64,000 nucleotides of DNA from Pseudomonas sp. ICMP 561 (GTDB lineage Bacteria; Pseudomonadota; Gammaproteobacteria; Pseudomonadales; Pseudomonadaceae): the NCBI RefSeq assembly GCF_002699985.1, contig NZ_LKBT01000010.1, positions 1 through 64,000 on the forward strand. Direction: 5' to 3'. The notes beneath the pieces were generated by a model. It saw nothing but the letters and a program-made list of their open reading frames with translations, made no database searches and was not told the origin of the DNA. Both the position numbers and the translations under genes were made by a program. Of the stretch, positions 1 to 10,923 are shown piece after piece; position 1 is the stretch's first letter, and every line of letters starts with the position of its first letter.

Positions 1-11
1 CCGAGGCGCGC

Positions 12-39
12 ATTCTACAGCAGCCTCTGTATCTGTCAA
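12..39 (-). promoter_or_regulatory. rRNA operon promoter, copy nearest the window edge
   Basis: Read on the minus strand this has a -35 TTGACA (34-39) and a -10 TAGAAT (12-17) separated by 16 bp, followed by a GC-rich discriminator. It is the third of three tandem promoters of the same design that all point out of the left edge. A 16S rRNA gene next to tyrS is the usual Pseudomonas arrangement, so an rRNA operon probably starts just left of position 1. The rRNA itself is not visible. Confidence 0.7.
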
Positions 40-130
40 GCGGTTATTTTAAGAAGTTTTCAAAGTTTCCTTATCAACTTCAACCACTTGCGCTTCGACC
101 AACATCACGTTGCTCGTTAGCGGGAGGCGA

Positions 131-158
131 ATTCTACAGCGTTACAACCTGCTGTCAA
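131..158 (-). promoter_or_regulatory. rRNA operon promoter, middle copy
   Basis: On the minus strand, -35 TTGACA (153-158), a 16-bp spacer and -10 TAGAAT (131-136), then a GC-rich stretch before the presumed start. Spacing and -10 box are the same as in the copy at 12-39, which suggests duplicated promoter units. Confidence 0.7.
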
Positions 159-266
159 CTGCCTTTTTTCACCGCTTTCGATCAACTTCATCGAAAGCCA
201 ACCGAATCGTCCAACTCATTGATTATCAAGGAGTTTTTCGTTCTGTCTGCGCCAGAAGAGGTGCGA

Positions 267-294
267 ATTATAGAGAGATTAGAGAGGCCGTCAA
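267..294 (-). promoter_or_regulatory. rRNA operon promoter, copy nearest tyrS
   Basis: On the minus strand, -35 TTGACG (289-294), a 16-bp spacer and a perfect -10 TATAAT (267-272). It lies 16 bp past the tyrS stop codon. Together the three promoters account for most of the 309 gene-free bases at the left end. Confidence 0.7.
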
Positions 295-309
295 CCCCTA
301 ATTCACGCT

Positions 310-1509
310 TTATTCCAAAACCAGCGTAATACGCCCGAAAGCCTTCTTCCCAGCCTGGCAAACATGAGTCGCTCCCACCTTAAAGACGAACGAGCGATCA
401 ACAACTTCACCATCTATACGCACGCCACCCGAAGCAAGCAGATCCCGGGCGACTGCGGAGTTCTTAACCAACCCTGCCTTATTAAGGACGGCTGAGATCG
501 GCATATCTTCAGGGGCACCTACCGAGATCTCGGGCAAATCGTCTGGCAGTTCACCTTCCTTCATGCGGTTACCCGCAGAGCGGTGGGCACTGGCAGCAGC
601 TTCGTCACCATGGAAACGAGCAACGATCTCTTCAGCCAGCTTGATTTTGATATCGCGCGGGTTTGCACCCTTCTCACAATCTGCCTTGAAGCCGTTGATC
701 TCTTCCATAGAACGAAAGCTCAGCAGCTCGAAGTAACGCCACATCAATGCATCCGGGATCGAAACCAGCTTGCTGTACATAACGCCCGGCGCTTCCTGGA
801 TACCTACATAGTTACCCAGCGACTTGGACATCTTCTTCACACCATCCAGACCTTCCAATAGAGGCATGGTGAGGATGCACTGCGCTTCCTGCCCGTAGGC
901 GCGCTGCAACTCGCGCCCCATCAGCAGATTGAATTTCTGGTCGGTACCACCCAGCTCGACATCGGAACGAAGAGCGACAGAGTCGTACCCCTGCACCAAC
1001 GGATAGAGGAACTCGTGGATAGCGATTGGCTGGCTGCTTTTATAGCGCTTGTCGAAATCATCACGCTCAAGCATCCGCGCCACGGTGTACTGCGACGAGA
1101 GACGAATGAAATCCGCAGGGCTCAGCTTGTCCATCCACGTAGAATTGAAAGCCACCTCGGTCTTGGCAGGATCAAGAATCTTGAATACCTGGGATTTGTA
1201 CGTCTCGGCGTAGTCGAGAACCTGCTCACGGGTCAGCGGAGGACGCGTGGCGCTTTTGCCACTTGGATCACCGATCATGCCAGTGAAGTCGCCAATCAGA
1301 AAGATGACGTGATGCCCCAACTCCTGGAACTGACGCAGCTTATTAATAAGCACGGTATGACCCAGGTGCAGGTCAGGTGCCGTAGGATCGAACCCGGCTT
1401 TAATACGCAGCGGTTGACCACGCTTGAGCTTGGCCACAAGCTCGGCCTCAACCAAAAGCTCATCTGCCCCACGCTTGATCAGCGCTAGCTGCTCTTCAAC
1501 CGACCTCAT
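310..1509 (-). CDS. tyrS: Tyrosyl-tRNA synthetase
   Basis: Class I aminoacyl-tRNA synthetase that charges tRNA-Tyr in the cytoplasm. The N-terminal catalytic domain carries the HIGH-type motif as HLGH (about residue 50) and a KMSKS motif followed by LGNY (about residue 230). The C-terminus ends in a short S4-type RNA-binding domain ([14 protein letters not shown] near residue 360). The start at 1509 is preferred over the in-frame ATG 6 bases upstream, because the AGGGG ribosome binding site then has a 6-base spacing. This gives 399 aa. The gene runs toward the rRNA promoters at 12-294 and is divergent from the peptidase gene at 1725. Confidence 0.96.
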   Translation of the reverse strand: MRSVEEQLALIKRGADELLVEAELVAKLKRGQPLRIKAGFDPTAPDLHLGHTVLINKLRQFQELGHHVIFLIGDFTGMIGDPSGKSATRPPLTREQVLDYAETYKSQVFKILDPAKTEVAFNSTWMDKLSPADFIRLSSQYTVARMLERDDFDKRYKSSQPIAIHEFLYPLVQGYDSVALRSDVELGGTDQKFNLLMGRELQRAYGQEAQCILTMPLLEGLDGVKKMSKSLGNYVGIQEAPGVMYSKLVSIPDALMWRYFELLSFRSMEEINGFKADCEKGANPRDIKIKLAEEIVARFHGDEAAASAHRSAGNRMKEGELPDDLPEISVGAPEDMPISAVLNKAGLVKNSAVARDLLASGGVRIDGEVVDRSFVFKVGATHVCQAGKKAFGRITLVLE

Positions 1510-1724
1510 ATCCATCCCCTAAAAATAGCCGTTTTCAAAAGGGGACCAACCATACAAGATCAGCGCCCAATTACAAGTTTTGCCCAGCATTGCGGGACGA
1601 ATCGAAAGCCGATTCATCCGCAGGGTTGCTTCGCACAGGTTTTGGTTATATTTTATACAGTTATTTCATCTTCATCATGTCATTCATCTTTTCCAATTCA
1701 TCTTTTTTCAAAGTCAAATTACCT

Positions 1725-3161
1725 ATGATAGACACGCCGCCTAAAGCGCCACCGCTTTATCCCAAGACTCACCTGCTCGCAGCCAGCGGCATCGCCGCCC
1801 TGTTAAGCCTGGCGCTCTTGGTTTTTCCCTCAAGCGAAGTCGAAGCTAAAAAAACCGTTTTGAATCTTGATATGGAAGCGCCTGCTGATCAAAGCGCACC
1901 TAACCAAGACGCTCTGGAAACGACTGAAGCCACACATTCGGCAACAGATTCTCCATTCGCCCAGATCGACAATGGCGATGAGCAAACTGAGAGCAATGCG
2001 GCCAATGAACCCCAGCCCACCGCAGACAGCGCAGTGGCGGCTGCTGCACCCAAGAATCCCAACCATCGGGAAGTTACCGTAGCCAGAGGGGACACCCTGT
2101 CCACTCTGTTTGAAAAGGTAGGCCTTCCAGCTGCGACCGTGCATGAAGTCATGGCCAGTAATAAGGAAGCCAAACAATTCAGCCGCCTGCAGGATGGCCA
2201 GGTCCTGCAATTCGAACTGACGCCAGAAGGTCAGTTGAAGCAACTGCACACCAAGCTCAGCCAGCTGGAAAGCATCAGCTTGTCCAAAACGGACAGTGGC
2301 TTCACGTTCAATCGTGAAATCAGCAAGCCAGACGTGCGTACGGCCTACATACACGGCGTGATCACCAACTCCCTGTCACAGTCCGCACAGCGTGCAGGCC
2401 TTTCGCACACCATGACGATGGACATGGCCAACATCTTTGGCTACGACATCGACTTCGCTCAGGACATCCGTAAGGGTGACGAATTCGACGTCATCTACGA
2501 GCAGAAGGTCATCAACGGCAAAACGGTAGGCACCGGCAATATCCTTTCTGCCCGCTTTACCAACCAGGGCAAGTCCTACTCCGCAGTTCGTTACACCAAC
2601 AAACAGGGCAACACCAACTACTACACCGCCGACGGCAACAGCATGCGCAAGGCCTTCATCCGCACGCCCGTTGACTTCGCCCGCATCAGCTCAATGTTCT
2701 CCATGGGTCGCAAGCACCCCATCCTGAACAAGATCCGCGCGCACAAAGGCGTCGATTATGCAGCGCCACGCGGTACGCCGATCAAAGCTACCGGCGACGG
2801 CAAGGTACTGCTGGCAGGCCGTCGCGGCGGATATGGCAACACGGTAATCATTCAGCACGGCGATACGTACCGTACGCTGTACGGTCACATGCAAGGCTTT
2901 GCCAAAGGCGTTCAGACTGGAAGCACCGTCAGACAAGGTCAGGTGATCGGCTATATTGGTACTACCGGTCTGTCGACAGGCCCGCATTTGCACTATGAGT
3001 TCCAGGTAAATGGCGTGCACGTCGACCCTCTGGGTCGTAAATTGCCGATGGCGGATCCGATCGCCAAATCCGAAAAACAGCGGTTCATGCAGCAGAGCCA
3101 GCCATTGATGGCTCGTATGGATCAGGAAAAGGCCACCATGCTGGCCTCGAGCAAACGATAA
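1725..3161 (+). CDS. mepM: M23-family peptidoglycan metalloendopeptidase (MepM-like)
   Basis: Predicted periplasmic endopeptidase that cuts peptidoglycan cross-links during wall growth. From the start at 1725 (478 aa) the protein has one N-terminal membrane anchor (about residues 15-35, THLLAASGIAALLSLALLVF) and a Gln/Ala/Thr-rich linker. An OapA/LysM-like segment follows (EVTVARGDTLSTLFEKVG), then a C-terminal LytM/M23 domain with the zinc-binding HKGVDYAAPRGTP and the GPHLHYEF motif, both intact. An in-frame ATG at 1590 would add 45 residues of hydrophobic, low-quality sequence and is not favoured. anmK starts 3 bases after its stop, so wall hydrolysis and anhydro-muramic acid recycling look co-transcribed. 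Confidence 0.92.
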   Translation: MIDTPPKAPPLYPKTHLLAASGIAALLSLALLVFPSSEVEAKKTVLNLDMEAPADQSAPNQDALETTEATHSATDSPFAQIDNGDEQTESNAANEPQPTADSAVAAAAPKNPNHREVTVARGDTLSTLFEKVGLPAATVHEVMASNKEAKQFSRLQDGQVLQFELTPEGQLKQLHTKLSQLESISLSKTDSGFTFNREISKPDVRTAYIHGVITNSLSQSAQRAGLSHTMTMDMANIFGYDIDFAQDIRKGDEFDVIYEQKVINGKTVGTGNILSARFTNQGKSYSAVRYTNKQGNTNYYTADGNSMRKAFIRTPVDFARISSMFSMGRKHPILNKIRAHKGVDYAAPRGTPIKATGDGKVLLAGRRGGYGNTVIIQHGDTYRTLYGHMQGFAKGVQTGSTVRQGQVIGYIGTTGLSTGPHLHYEFQVNGVHVDPLGRKLPMADPIAKSEKQRFMQQSQPLMARMDQEKATMLASSKR

Positions 3162-4259
<1,098 letters not shown>

Positions 4260-4271
4260 CTCCAGACAAAC

Positions 4272-4301
4272 AAAAACGCCGCGCATTTGCGCGGCGTTTT
4301 T
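4272..4301. terminator. Bidirectional intrinsic terminator between anmK and erpA
   Basis: A perfect stem of CGCCGCGC with its complement, an ATTT-type loop, A-tract on the left and T-tract on the right. The A/T tracts on both sides let it stop anmK (plus) and erpA (minus), which converge here. Confidence 0.9.
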
Positions 4302-4316
4302 ATGTGTGCAGGACAA

Positions 4317-4667
4317 TCAGATCGAGAATGAAGACCCGCAGCCGCAAGTAGTGGAAGCGTTAGGGTTCTTGATAACGAAACGCGAACCTTCAAGACCTTC
4401 CTGATAATCCACTTCAGCACCCGCCAGGTACTGGAAGCTCATTGGATCGACCACCAGGCTTACGCCTTCGCGCTCAACGATGGTGTCATCGTCGGCGACG
4501 TCTTCATCGAAAGTGAAACCGTACTGAAACCCGGAACAACCGCCGCCAGTCACGAATACACGCAGCTTAAGGCGATCGTTGCCCTCTTCATCGACCAGGG
4601 TCTTCACCTTGTGCGCAGCACCATGGGTGAATTGCAAAGCCGTTGGAGTGAAGGATTCGACGCTCAT
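4317..4667 (-). CDS. erpA: Iron-sulfur cluster insertion protein ErpA
   Basis: A-type carrier that delivers Fe-S clusters to apo-proteins, including isoprenoid-synthesis enzymes. The three conserved cysteines are present: one in [12 protein letters not shown] (about residue 42) and two in the C-terminal CGCGSSFSI. Length (116 aa) fits the family. A GGGAG ribosome binding site lies 9 bases before the ATG. Transcribed in the same direction as argC, with the AAGCT-type repeat at 4761-4829 between them. Confidence 0.95.
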   Translation of the reverse strand: MSVESFTPTALQFTHGAAHKVKTLVDEEGNDRLKLRVFVTGGGCSGFQYGFTFDEDVADDDTIVEREGVSLVVDPMSFQYLAGAEVDYQEGLEGSRFVIKNPNASTTCGCGSSFSI

Positions 4668-4760
4668 GTTAAATATCTCCCGGCGCTAAGCCGTCATAAT
4701 GCGTAATGACGCGCATTATCCGCTTCTCCGAGAAAATTGGTCAACTATTCCAGAGCAGCG

Positions 4761-4829
4761 GCAAGTTTCAAGCCTCAAGCTACAAGTGGTCGCACCAACC
4801 TCTTGAAGCTTGAAGCTTGAAGCTAAAAA
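4761..4829. repeat. AAGCT-rich intergenic repeat, copy A
   Basis: A cluster of short imperfect repeats (CAAGCT/CAAG on the left, CTTGAAGCTTGAAGCT on the right) between argC and erpA, able to fold back on itself. Copies of the same character lie at 20831-20957 and 42241-42344. None encodes a protein. Confidence 0.6.
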
Positions 4830-4835
4830 CTGCTT

Positions 4836-5870
4836 CTAGGGCATCATCCCGGCATGGGACAGACCCAGCTTCTCGTCCAACCCGAACATGATGTTCATGT
4901 TCTGTACGGCCTGTCCCGACGCACCCTTGACCAGGTTGTCGATAACCGAAAGCACGACGACCAGATCCCCACCCTGCGGGCGATGGACCGCAATACGGCA
5001 AACGTTGGCACCACGCACGCTGCGGGTTTCCGGATGGCTGCCAGCAGGCATCACATCGACGAATGGCTCGTTGGCATAACGCTTCTCGAACAGCGCCTGC
5101 AGATCAACCGACTTATCGACGACTGTGGCGTACAGCGTGGAGTGAATACCGCGGATCATTGGCGTCAGGTGCGGGACGAAGGTCAAACCCACATCCCCGC
5201 CAGCCGCGCGACGCAGCCCTTGGGTGATTTCAGGCAAGTGACGATGGCCTTTGACCGCATAAGCCTTGAAGCTTTCGTTGGCCTCGGAGTACAGCGAGCC
5301 AATACTCAAGCCACGACCTGCACCGCTGACACCGGACTTGCAGTCAGCAATCAGGCGCGTGTTATCGGCAAGCCCGGCTTCCAGCAATGGCAGGAAACCC
5401 AGTTGCGTGGCGGTTGGATAGCACCCTGGCACAGCAATAAGGCGAGCCTGCTTGATTTGCTCACGGTTAACTTCAGGCAAACCATAAACTGCATCCTTGA
5501 GCAACTCTGGCGCGCCGTGAGGCTGACCGTACCACTTCGCCCACTCCACGGAGTCTTGCAGACGGAAGTCAGCAGACAGGTCGATGACCCGAGTGCCGGC
5601 ATTCAAGAGTTCGCCTGCAAGGGAATGCGCGACGCCATGAGGCGTAGCGAAGAAGACGACGTCACAGGCACCAAGCGTTGCAATGTCAGGCACGCTAAAT
5701 GCCAGGCCATCATAATGGCCGCGCAGATTAGGGTACATATCAGCAACAGGCAGACCTGCCTCGGATCGAGAAGTAATAACGACCACTTCAGCTTGCGGAT
5801 GCTGTGCCAACAGACGCAGCAACTCGACACCGGTGTAACCCGTGCCGCCGACGATACCGACCTTGACCAT
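4836..5870 (-). CDS. argC: N-acetyl-gamma-glutamyl-phosphate reductase
   Basis: Third step of arginine biosynthesis: NADPH-dependent reduction of N-acetylglutamyl phosphate to the semialdehyde. The N-terminal Rossmann motif [18 protein letters not shown] and the catalytic cysteine in [14 protein letters not shown] (about residue 150) are both present. 344 aa is full length. An AGGGCAGG ribosome binding site precedes the ATG. Divergent from hemJ, with a 133-bp gap. Confidence 0.96.
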   Translation of the reverse strand: MVKVGIVGGTGYTGVELLRLLAQHPQAEVVVITSRSEAGLPVADMYPNLRGHYDGLAFSVPDIATLGACDVVFFATPHGVAHSLAGELLNAGTRVIDLSADFRLQDSVEWAKWYGQPHGAPELLKDAVYGLPEVNREQIKQARLIAVPGCYPTATQLGFLPLLEAGLADNTRLIADCKSGVSGAGRGLSIGSLYSEANESFKAYAVKGHRHLPEITQGLRRAAGGDVGLTFVPHLTPMIRGIHSTLYATVVDKSVDLQALFEKRYANEPFVDVMPAGSHPETRSVRGANVCRIAVHRPQGGDLVVVLSVIDNLVKGASGQAVQNMNIMFGLDEKLGLSHAGMMP

Positions 5871-6003
5871 AACCTGCCCTCAACGTACCAACTGGAAAGC
5901 CGTCGATAATATGGGCCTGGCGCGTCTGCGACAACCGACAACGTGACGTATGGGCGCTCAAGCCACTACTATTTGCATACCGTGAACCTGGGAATAACTA
6001 AAA

Positions 6004-6426
6004 ATGCTTTTATGGATCAAGGCTTTTCATATCGTTTCAGTGGTCTGTTGGTTCGCAGGGCTGTTCTACCTGCCAAGACTTTTCGTTTACCACTCCATGA
6101 GCGAGGACGCGGTCAGCCGCGAACGCTTCTGTACCATGGAGCGTAAGCTGTACCGGGGAATCATGGGCCCGGCGATGATCGCGACATTGATTTTTGGCAT
6201 CTGGCTTATCGCTTTGGTGCCGGGGTACATGAGCCAGGGCTGGATGCACGCCAAGCTGACACTGGTCATTCTGCTGATCGGCTATCACCATGTGTGTGGC
6301 GCACAGGTCAAACGCTTCGCTCGTGGCGAAAATGGCCGTAGCCATGTGTTTTACCGCTGGTTCAACGAAATCCCTGTATTGATCCTGCTGGCAGTCGTCA
6401 TTCTGGTGGTGGTTAAACCTTTCTAA
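6004..6426 (+). CDS. hemJ: Protoporphyrinogen IX oxidase HemJ
   Basis: Inner-membrane heme-biosynthesis enzyme that oxidises protoporphyrinogen IX to protoporphyrin IX. The small protein (140 aa) has four hydrophobic segments. The conserved N-terminal histidine lies in KAFHIVSVVCWFAGLFYLPR, and WMHAKLTLV is also typical of HemJ (older name UPF0093). A GGGAA sequence 8 bases before the ATG can serve as ribosome binding site. Confidence 0.92.
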   Translation: MLLWIKAFHIVSVVCWFAGLFYLPRLFVYHSMSEDAVSRERFCTMERKLYRGIMGPAMIATLIFGIWLIALVPGYMSQGWMHAKLTLVILLIGYHHVCGAQVKRFARGENGRSHVFYRWFNEIPVLILLAVVILVVVKPF

Positions 6427-6495
6427 TCTCCTGACGGGACCGTCCACTCATCCTAGGCGGTCCGCGTTGCCGATCTCACGACAAGGAAGCGAAGC

Positions 6496-7347
6496 ATGAC
6501 CACCCCGCTGTTCAAGATTGTGTTCGAAGGGCAGTTGCGTAACGGTGTTGAGTTGCAGACTGCCAAGCTCAATCTTGCTAGCCTTTTCAAGAGTGAAGTC
6601 TCCGCTGTAGACAATCTGTTCAGCGGCAAACCCGTCGCCCTCAAGCGAGGGCTGACTCAGGCCGACGCTCAGGTCTACCTTAAAGCGCTTAACGATGCTG
6701 GTGTCGAAGCGCGCATCGACAGTGACCCCGTAATAATCCTGAACATTGAAGAAGTAGAAGAAACCTCGCCGACGCTACAGTCCTCTCAGCCAGTACCGAC
6801 TTCGCCATACGCACCACCTCGCGCAAGTGTCATAGATGACGAGACAAAACAATCAGAACTGAAAATCTTCAGCTTTCAGGGGCGAATTGGGCGTGTACGT
6901 TACCTGGCGTGGATATCAGTGCTGGTTGTCACAGGCTTTATTGCTGCCGGCATATGCTCAGTGATCATGAGCGCCTCTTTGGTTGGCGGCGGCTTGTTGC
7001 TGGCGATTGTCGGAGCGGCATTCTTCCTGGTTGGCCTTCAGATAGGTGCTCAACGGCTGCACGATGCAGGATGGTCGGCGTGGCTGCTGTGTTTATACCT
7101 GGTGCCCTACATAGGCTTTGTGCTGCCTCTGCTTCTGATTTTCGCCCCGGGCAACAAGGGAGCCAACCGCTATGGCCCGCCGCCGCCCCCTAATAACCGT
7201 GGCGTCATCCTGCTGGCCTGCATGTGGATTCTGTTCATTGGCGTGTCCGTGATCACCACACTGACTGGTGGGTTCCTTTCACTGAAAGAAGAGCTGTCGG
7301 ACGTCACCACACAGTATGAGCAGTCACTGCCTGATGACGATCAATAG
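6496..7347 (+). CDS. DUF805 membrane protein
   Basis: Function unknown. The first 100 residues or so are soluble, with a region rich in Pro, Ser and Thr near residues 85-110. The rest is a DUF805 domain starting at FSFQGRIGRVRYLAW with four predicted membrane helices. It includes the family's RLHDAGWSAW segment and a GANRYGPPPP tail motif. 283 aa. AAGGAAG ribosome binding site before the ATG. It lies between hemJ and an SDR gene in the same direction; the context gives no functional clue. Confidence 0.8.
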   Translation: MTTPLFKIVFEGQLRNGVELQTAKLNLASLFKSEVSAVDNLFSGKPVALKRGLTQADAQVYLKALNDAGVEARIDSDPVIILNIEEVEETSPTLQSSQPVPTSPYAPPRASVIDDETKQSELKIFSFQGRIGRVRYLAWISVLVVTGFIAAGICSVIMSASLVGGGLLLAIVGAAFFLVGLQIGAQRLHDAGWSAWLLCLYLVPYIGFVLPLLLIFAPGNKGANRYGPPPPPNNRGVILLACMWILFIGVSVITTLTGGFLSLKEELSDVTTQYEQSLPDDDQ

Positions 7348-7407
7348 CCTGTCGTCCAGGCCCTGGACTAAACTCCGCGGCTCGCACTACGTTCAACGGA
7401 GAACCGC

Positions 7408-8196
7408 ATGACCCGTTACGCCTTGATCACCGGGGCAACCAGCGGAATTGGCCTGGCCATGGCCGAAGCCTTGGCACGCAGAGGAAGGAGCCTGTTACTG
7501 GTCGCTCGTCAGCGCGATCTGCTGGAAACGATCGCCATTGAACTGACTCAGCGTTTCGGCGTAGAGGTACTGATTCGCGCCTGCGATCTGGGCGAACCCT
7601 TGCGCCTGTCAGGTTTTCTGCTGGAACTGGAAGAAGAAGGTGCGCACCAGATCGACCTGCTGGTCAATTGCGCCGGTATCGGAACATCCGGTCCGTTCCT
7701 GGCCCAGGACTGGGGATTGGAGCAGGACCTGATTGACTTGAATATTCTGGCCCTGACGCGCCTGTGCCACACGGTCGGAAACCTGATGGCGCTGCAAGGC
7801 GGCGGGCAGATTCTCAACGTTGCATCTGTGGCTGCGTTCAGCCCAGGCCCCTGGATGAGCGCCTATTACGCAAGCAAAGCCTACGTGTTGCATTTTTCAG
7901 AGGGGCTGCGCGAGGAGGTCAAGAAAAACGGGATCAAAGTATCGGTCCTGTGCCCCGGCCCCACGCGCACCAGCTTTTTCCGTACTGCCCAGCTTCAAGT
8001 GGGCAAGAGCGGCAATCAGAAAATGATGAGCCCCGAAGAAGTGGCGCTGTACACCGTTCGCGCGTTGGCAAAGAACCGGGCGGTTATCATTCCTGGCTGG
8101 CGTAATCGATTGATCACATTCAGCCCCCGACTGGTCTCACGCTGGGTAAGTCGTAACATTGCCGGGCTGATCAACAAGTCAGTGTGCTCGCGCTGA
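7408..8196 (+). CDS. Short-chain dehydrogenase/reductase
   Basis: NAD(P)-dependent SDR oxidoreductase of unknown substrate. The cofactor motif GATSGIG is at residues 8-14. The NCAGIGTSG segment and the catalytic Ser (NVASVAAFS) and YASKAYV motif are all in place. 262 aa, typical of classical SDRs. GGAGA ribosome binding site before the ATG. Confidence 0.88.
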   Translation: MTRYALITGATSGIGLAMAEALARRGRSLLLVARQRDLLETIAIELTQRFGVEVLIRACDLGEPLRLSGFLLELEEEGAHQIDLLVNCAGIGTSGPFLAQDWGLEQDLIDLNILALTRLCHTVGNLMALQGGGQILNVASVAAFSPGPWMSAYYASKAYVLHFSEGLREEVKKNGIKVSVLCPGPTRTSFFRTAQLQVGKSGNQKMMSPEEVALYTVRALAKNRAVIIPGWRNRLITFSPRLVSRWVSRNIAGLINKSVCSR

Positions 8197-8282
8197 CCGA
8201 CGAATGCTGGGCGCAGACCGATGCTCTCAGTACAGTCGGTTCGGTCCATTCATCTACACGTTCCACCCACCACAAGGAGCAA

Positions 8283-8627
8283 ATGGCTGTGGATACTTTG
8301 TTCACCAAGATCATTAACCGCGAGATACCCGCAAAGATCATCTACGAAGACGATCAAGTGCTGGCCTTTCACGACATTGCCCCCCAGGCACCGGTCCACT
8401 TTCTGGTTATCCCGAAAAAACCGATCCGCACGCTTAATGACCTGACCGAAGAAGACAAAGGCCTGGCCGGTCATATTCTGTTCACCGCGCAACGTCTGGC
8501 GAAAGAGTTAGGCTGTGAGGATGGATTTCGTGTCGTCATGAACTGCAATGAGCTGGGCGGACAGACCGTCTATCACATTCATATGCATGTTCTGGGTCAG
8601 CGCCAGATGAACTGGCCGCCGGGTTAA
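8283..8627 (+). CDS. HIT-family nucleotide hydrolase (HinT-like)
   Basis: Small histidine-triad purine nucleoside phosphoramidase. The FTKIINREIPAKIIYEDD start and the active-site HIHMHVLGQRQMNWPPG tail place it in the HinT group. The start at 8283 (114 aa) has a good AAGGAG ribosome binding site. An upstream in-frame ATG at 8184 would overlap the SDR gene and add 33 unrelated residues. Confidence 0.92.
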   Translation: MAVDTLFTKIINREIPAKIIYEDDQVLAFHDIAPQAPVHFLVIPKKPIRTLNDLTEEDKGLAGHILFTAQRLAKELGCEDGFRVVMNCNELGGQTVYHIHMHVLGQRQMNWPPG

Positions 8628-8749
8628 TCCCGATATTCAAAGACTTGCAGTACGGCTGGAGCCTGCCAGGGCTCTAGCCAGCTGATCCAGCTCAAGCCTC
8701 ATCTGGCGGATTGGGGTAGACTGGCCCCATGGTTTTTCCGGAGGTGCCC

Positions 8750-9397
8750 ATGGCTACCGAACGTCACTACTCCCCTATCGACCGTATCCTTTTGCAGGCC
8801 GACGCTGCGATGCGCACGCTGTTGCCGTCCAAGGGATACTCCTCTCGTCCCTCGCCCGCCCTCGTCCAGCCCGAAGTTGCGATGAGTGACGTTGATACTC
8901 GGCACGTTGCAGGCCTGATGCGTATCAACCACACAGGTGAAGTGTGCGCCCAGGCGTTGTATCAAGGGCAGGCACTCACCGCCAAATTGCCCGATATACG
9001 CAAAGCGATGGAGCATGCCGCAGAAGAAGAGATTGACCATCTGGTCTGGTGTGAACAGCGCATTCACCAGTTGGGCAGCCATACCAGCGTACTCAATCCA
9101 CTATTTTACGGCTTTTTCTTCGGCATCGGCGCCGCAGCAGGGTTGATCAGCGACAAGGTCAGCCTGGGTTTCGTCGCAGCGACTGAAGATCAGGTCTGCA
9201 AACACTTGAATGAGCACCTTGAGCAACTTCCCGCCGAAGACGAAAAGTCCCGTGCGATTCTTGAGCAGATGCGTGCCGACGAAGAACACCACGCACAAAG
9301 CGCGCTGGATGCAGGCGGCTTCCGCTTCCCGGCGCCGGTCAAGTTTGGCATGAGCGTGCTGGCCAAGCTCATGACCAAAAGCACTTATCGTATTTAA
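8750..9397 (+). CDS. coq7: Demethoxyubiquinone hydroxylase Coq7
   Basis: Di-iron monooxygenase of ubiquinone biosynthesis that hydroxylates the 6-methoxy-benzoquinol ring; peripheral inner-membrane protein. Two halves carry the iron ligands: [11 protein letters not shown] and [13 protein letters not shown] in the first, then [14 protein letters not shown] in the second. The start at 8750 is preceded by GGAGGTG at ideal distance and gives 215 aa. The in-frame ATG at 8729 lies upstream of that ribosome binding site. Followed by the terminator at 9421. Confidence 0.94.
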   Translation: MATERHYSPIDRILLQADAAMRTLLPSKGYSSRPSPALVQPEVAMSDVDTRHVAGLMRINHTGEVCAQALYQGQALTAKLPDIRKAMEHAAEEEIDHLVWCEQRIHQLGSHTSVLNPLFYGFFFGIGAAAGLISDKVSLGFVAATEDQVCKHLNEHLEQLPAEDEKSRAILEQMRADEEHHAQSALDAGGFRFPAPVKFGMSVLAKLMTKSTYRI

Positions 9398-9420
9398 ACC
9401 CGATAAATCGCGAGCACAAA

Positions 9421-9452
9421 AAAGGCGCCTTCAGCAGGCGCCTTTCTTTTTG
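9421..9452. terminator. Bidirectional intrinsic terminator between coq7 and speD
   Basis: Perfect stem AAAGGCGCCT / AGGCGCCTTT with a five-base loop, A-tract on the left and TTTCTTTTT on the right. It serves the convergent coq7 (plus) and speD (minus). Confidence 0.92.
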
Positions 9453-9461
9453 CATTGAATC

Positions 9462-10262
9462 CTAGACGGCGACGTTAACGTTGCGGCCGTAGAAGATTTC
9501 CAGCATTTCGTGCTTGACCTTGGCGGTCACCTGATCGCGTTGCACCGGGGACAGATTGCTGGTCGCGTCGCCGAACAGGTAGTTATCCAGTTCGAAGTTC
9601 TTGAGCAGCATCTTGGTGTGGAACAGGTTCTCCTGATACACGTTCACGTCTGTCATCTGGTAACTGTTGCGCGTGTCTTCAGAGAGGTAGTTCTGAATCG
9701 AGTTGATCTCATGGTCGATGAAGTGCTTCTTGCCTTCAACGTCACGGGTGAAGCCGCGCACACGATAGTCGACCGTCACGATGTCTGATTCGAACTTGTG
9801 AATCAGGTAGTTCAGCGCTTTAAGCGGTGAAATCACCCCGCAGGTTGACACGTCGATGTCCACACGGAAGGTCGCGATACCGTCAACCGGGTGAATTTCC
9901 GGATAGGTATGGACGGTGATGTGGCTCTTGTCGAGGTGCGCCAGAATGGTTTCCGGCAGCGGGCCCGGCGACTCTTCGATCTGGCTTTCGGTAGGCGTCA
10001 CCGGCTGCTCGGAAATCAGAATAGTCACGCTGGCGCCTTGAGGATCGTAATCCTGGCGGGCGATGTTGAGGATGTTGGCGCCAATGATATCGACGACATC
10101 GGTCAGAATCCGCGTCAGGCGTTCGGCGTCGTACACACTGTTGATGTACTCGACGTAAGCCTGCTGGTCCTGCGGGGTTTCCGCATAGCAGATGTCATAG
10201 ATGTTGAAGCTCAAGGTCTTTGTCAGGTTATTGAACCCGTGGAGCTTGAGTTTGCTTTTCAC
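9462..10262 (-). CDS. speD: Adenosylmethionine decarboxylase proenzyme (E. coli type)
   Basis: Makes decarboxylated SAM, the aminopropyl donor for spermidine. Self-cleavage at the Lys-Ser bond in [14 protein letters not shown] produces the pyruvoyl cofactor; that serine is present, as are [16 protein letters not shown] and [13 protein letters not shown]. The E. coli enzyme begins at the residues matching [12 protein letters not shown], so a GTG start at 10262 (266 aa) is preferred over the ATG 45 bases upstream. A GAGAG ribosome binding site lies about 9 bases before it. With the transporter at 20962-25369 this is the second polyamine-related locus in the window. Confidence 0.93.
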   Translation of the reverse strand: MKSKLKLHGFNNLTKTLSFNIYDICYAETPQDQQAYVEYINSVYDAERLTRILTDVVDIIGANILNIARQDYDPQGASVTILISEQPVTPTESQIEESPGPLPETILAHLDKSHITVHTYPEIHPVDGIATFRVDIDVSTCGVISPLKALNYLIHKFESDIVTVDYRVRGFTRDVEGKKHFIDHEINSIQNYLSEDTRNSYQMTDVNVYQENLFHTKMLLKNFELDNYLFGDATSNLSPVQRDQVTAKVKHEMLEIFYGRNVNVAV

Positions 10263-10500
10263 CGTTAAAAACTCTCTATATATGTGCGGCCCAAGCCACG
10301 TGATCAAGCATGCCCGTCAGTTGAGCGAAGCTCAGCTGCGTAGGACGGTTAACACCTCTTCGCGGTGGCGATTTTGGTTGTCTGGTCGGGAGCGGCCGCA
10401 AACAACCTGCGCATCCTGCTCCCTGAAAAAGGGGCGCATTATGCAGACGTCAGGAGCTGTCTGCCAGAGTGTGCGCCGCTTTTATGATAATTGGGTGTCG

Positions 10501-10923
10501 TTAGCCCAATTCAATGATTTCGTAGTCGTGAGTAATCTCGACCCCGGCGTTGCCGAGCATGATCGAGGCTGAGCAGTATTTCTCGGCGGACAGCTCGATG
10601 GCGCGCTTGACCTGAGCTTCTTTCAAGCCACGGCCCTTCACCACGAAATGCAGGTGAATTTTGGTGAATACCTTTGGGTCTTCAGTGGCGCGTTCGGCTT
10701 CCAGAAAGGCCTCGCAGCTTTCTACTGGCTGGCGCGACTTCTTCAGAATGCTGACCACATCGAAGTTGCTGCAACCGCCGAGGCCGATCAGCACCATCTC
10801 CATAGGGCGCACGCCCAGATTGCGACCGCCACTCTCGGGCGGGCCGTCCATCACCACTACGTGACCACTGCCGGATTCACCGAGGAACATGGCTTCACCA
10901 GCCCATTGAATGCGTGCTTTCAT
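10501..10923 (-). CDS. OsmC family protein (YhfA-like)
   Basis: OsmC/Ohr-fold protein, probably a thiol-dependent peroxidase-like enzyme. The MKARIQWAGEAMFLGESG start, GLGGCSNFDVVSIL with one conserved cysteine, and KYCSASIML with the second cysteine fit the YhfA subgroup. 140 aa from the start at 10923; a longer frame reaches upstream but runs into the vfr control region. Divergent from vfr. Confidence 0.85.
   Translation of the reverse strand: MKARIQWAGEAMFLGESGSGHVVVMDGPPESGGRNLGVRPMEMVLIGLGGCSNFDVVSILKKSRQPVESCEAFLEAERATEDPKVFTKIHLHFVVKGRGLKEAQVKRAIELSAEKYCSASIMLGNAGVEITHDYEIIELG

Noticed and set aside
110..301. 63-codon open frame on the plus strand at the left edge
   Set aside because: It lies across three minus-strand promoters, has no ribosome binding site, and its peptide has no sensible composition.
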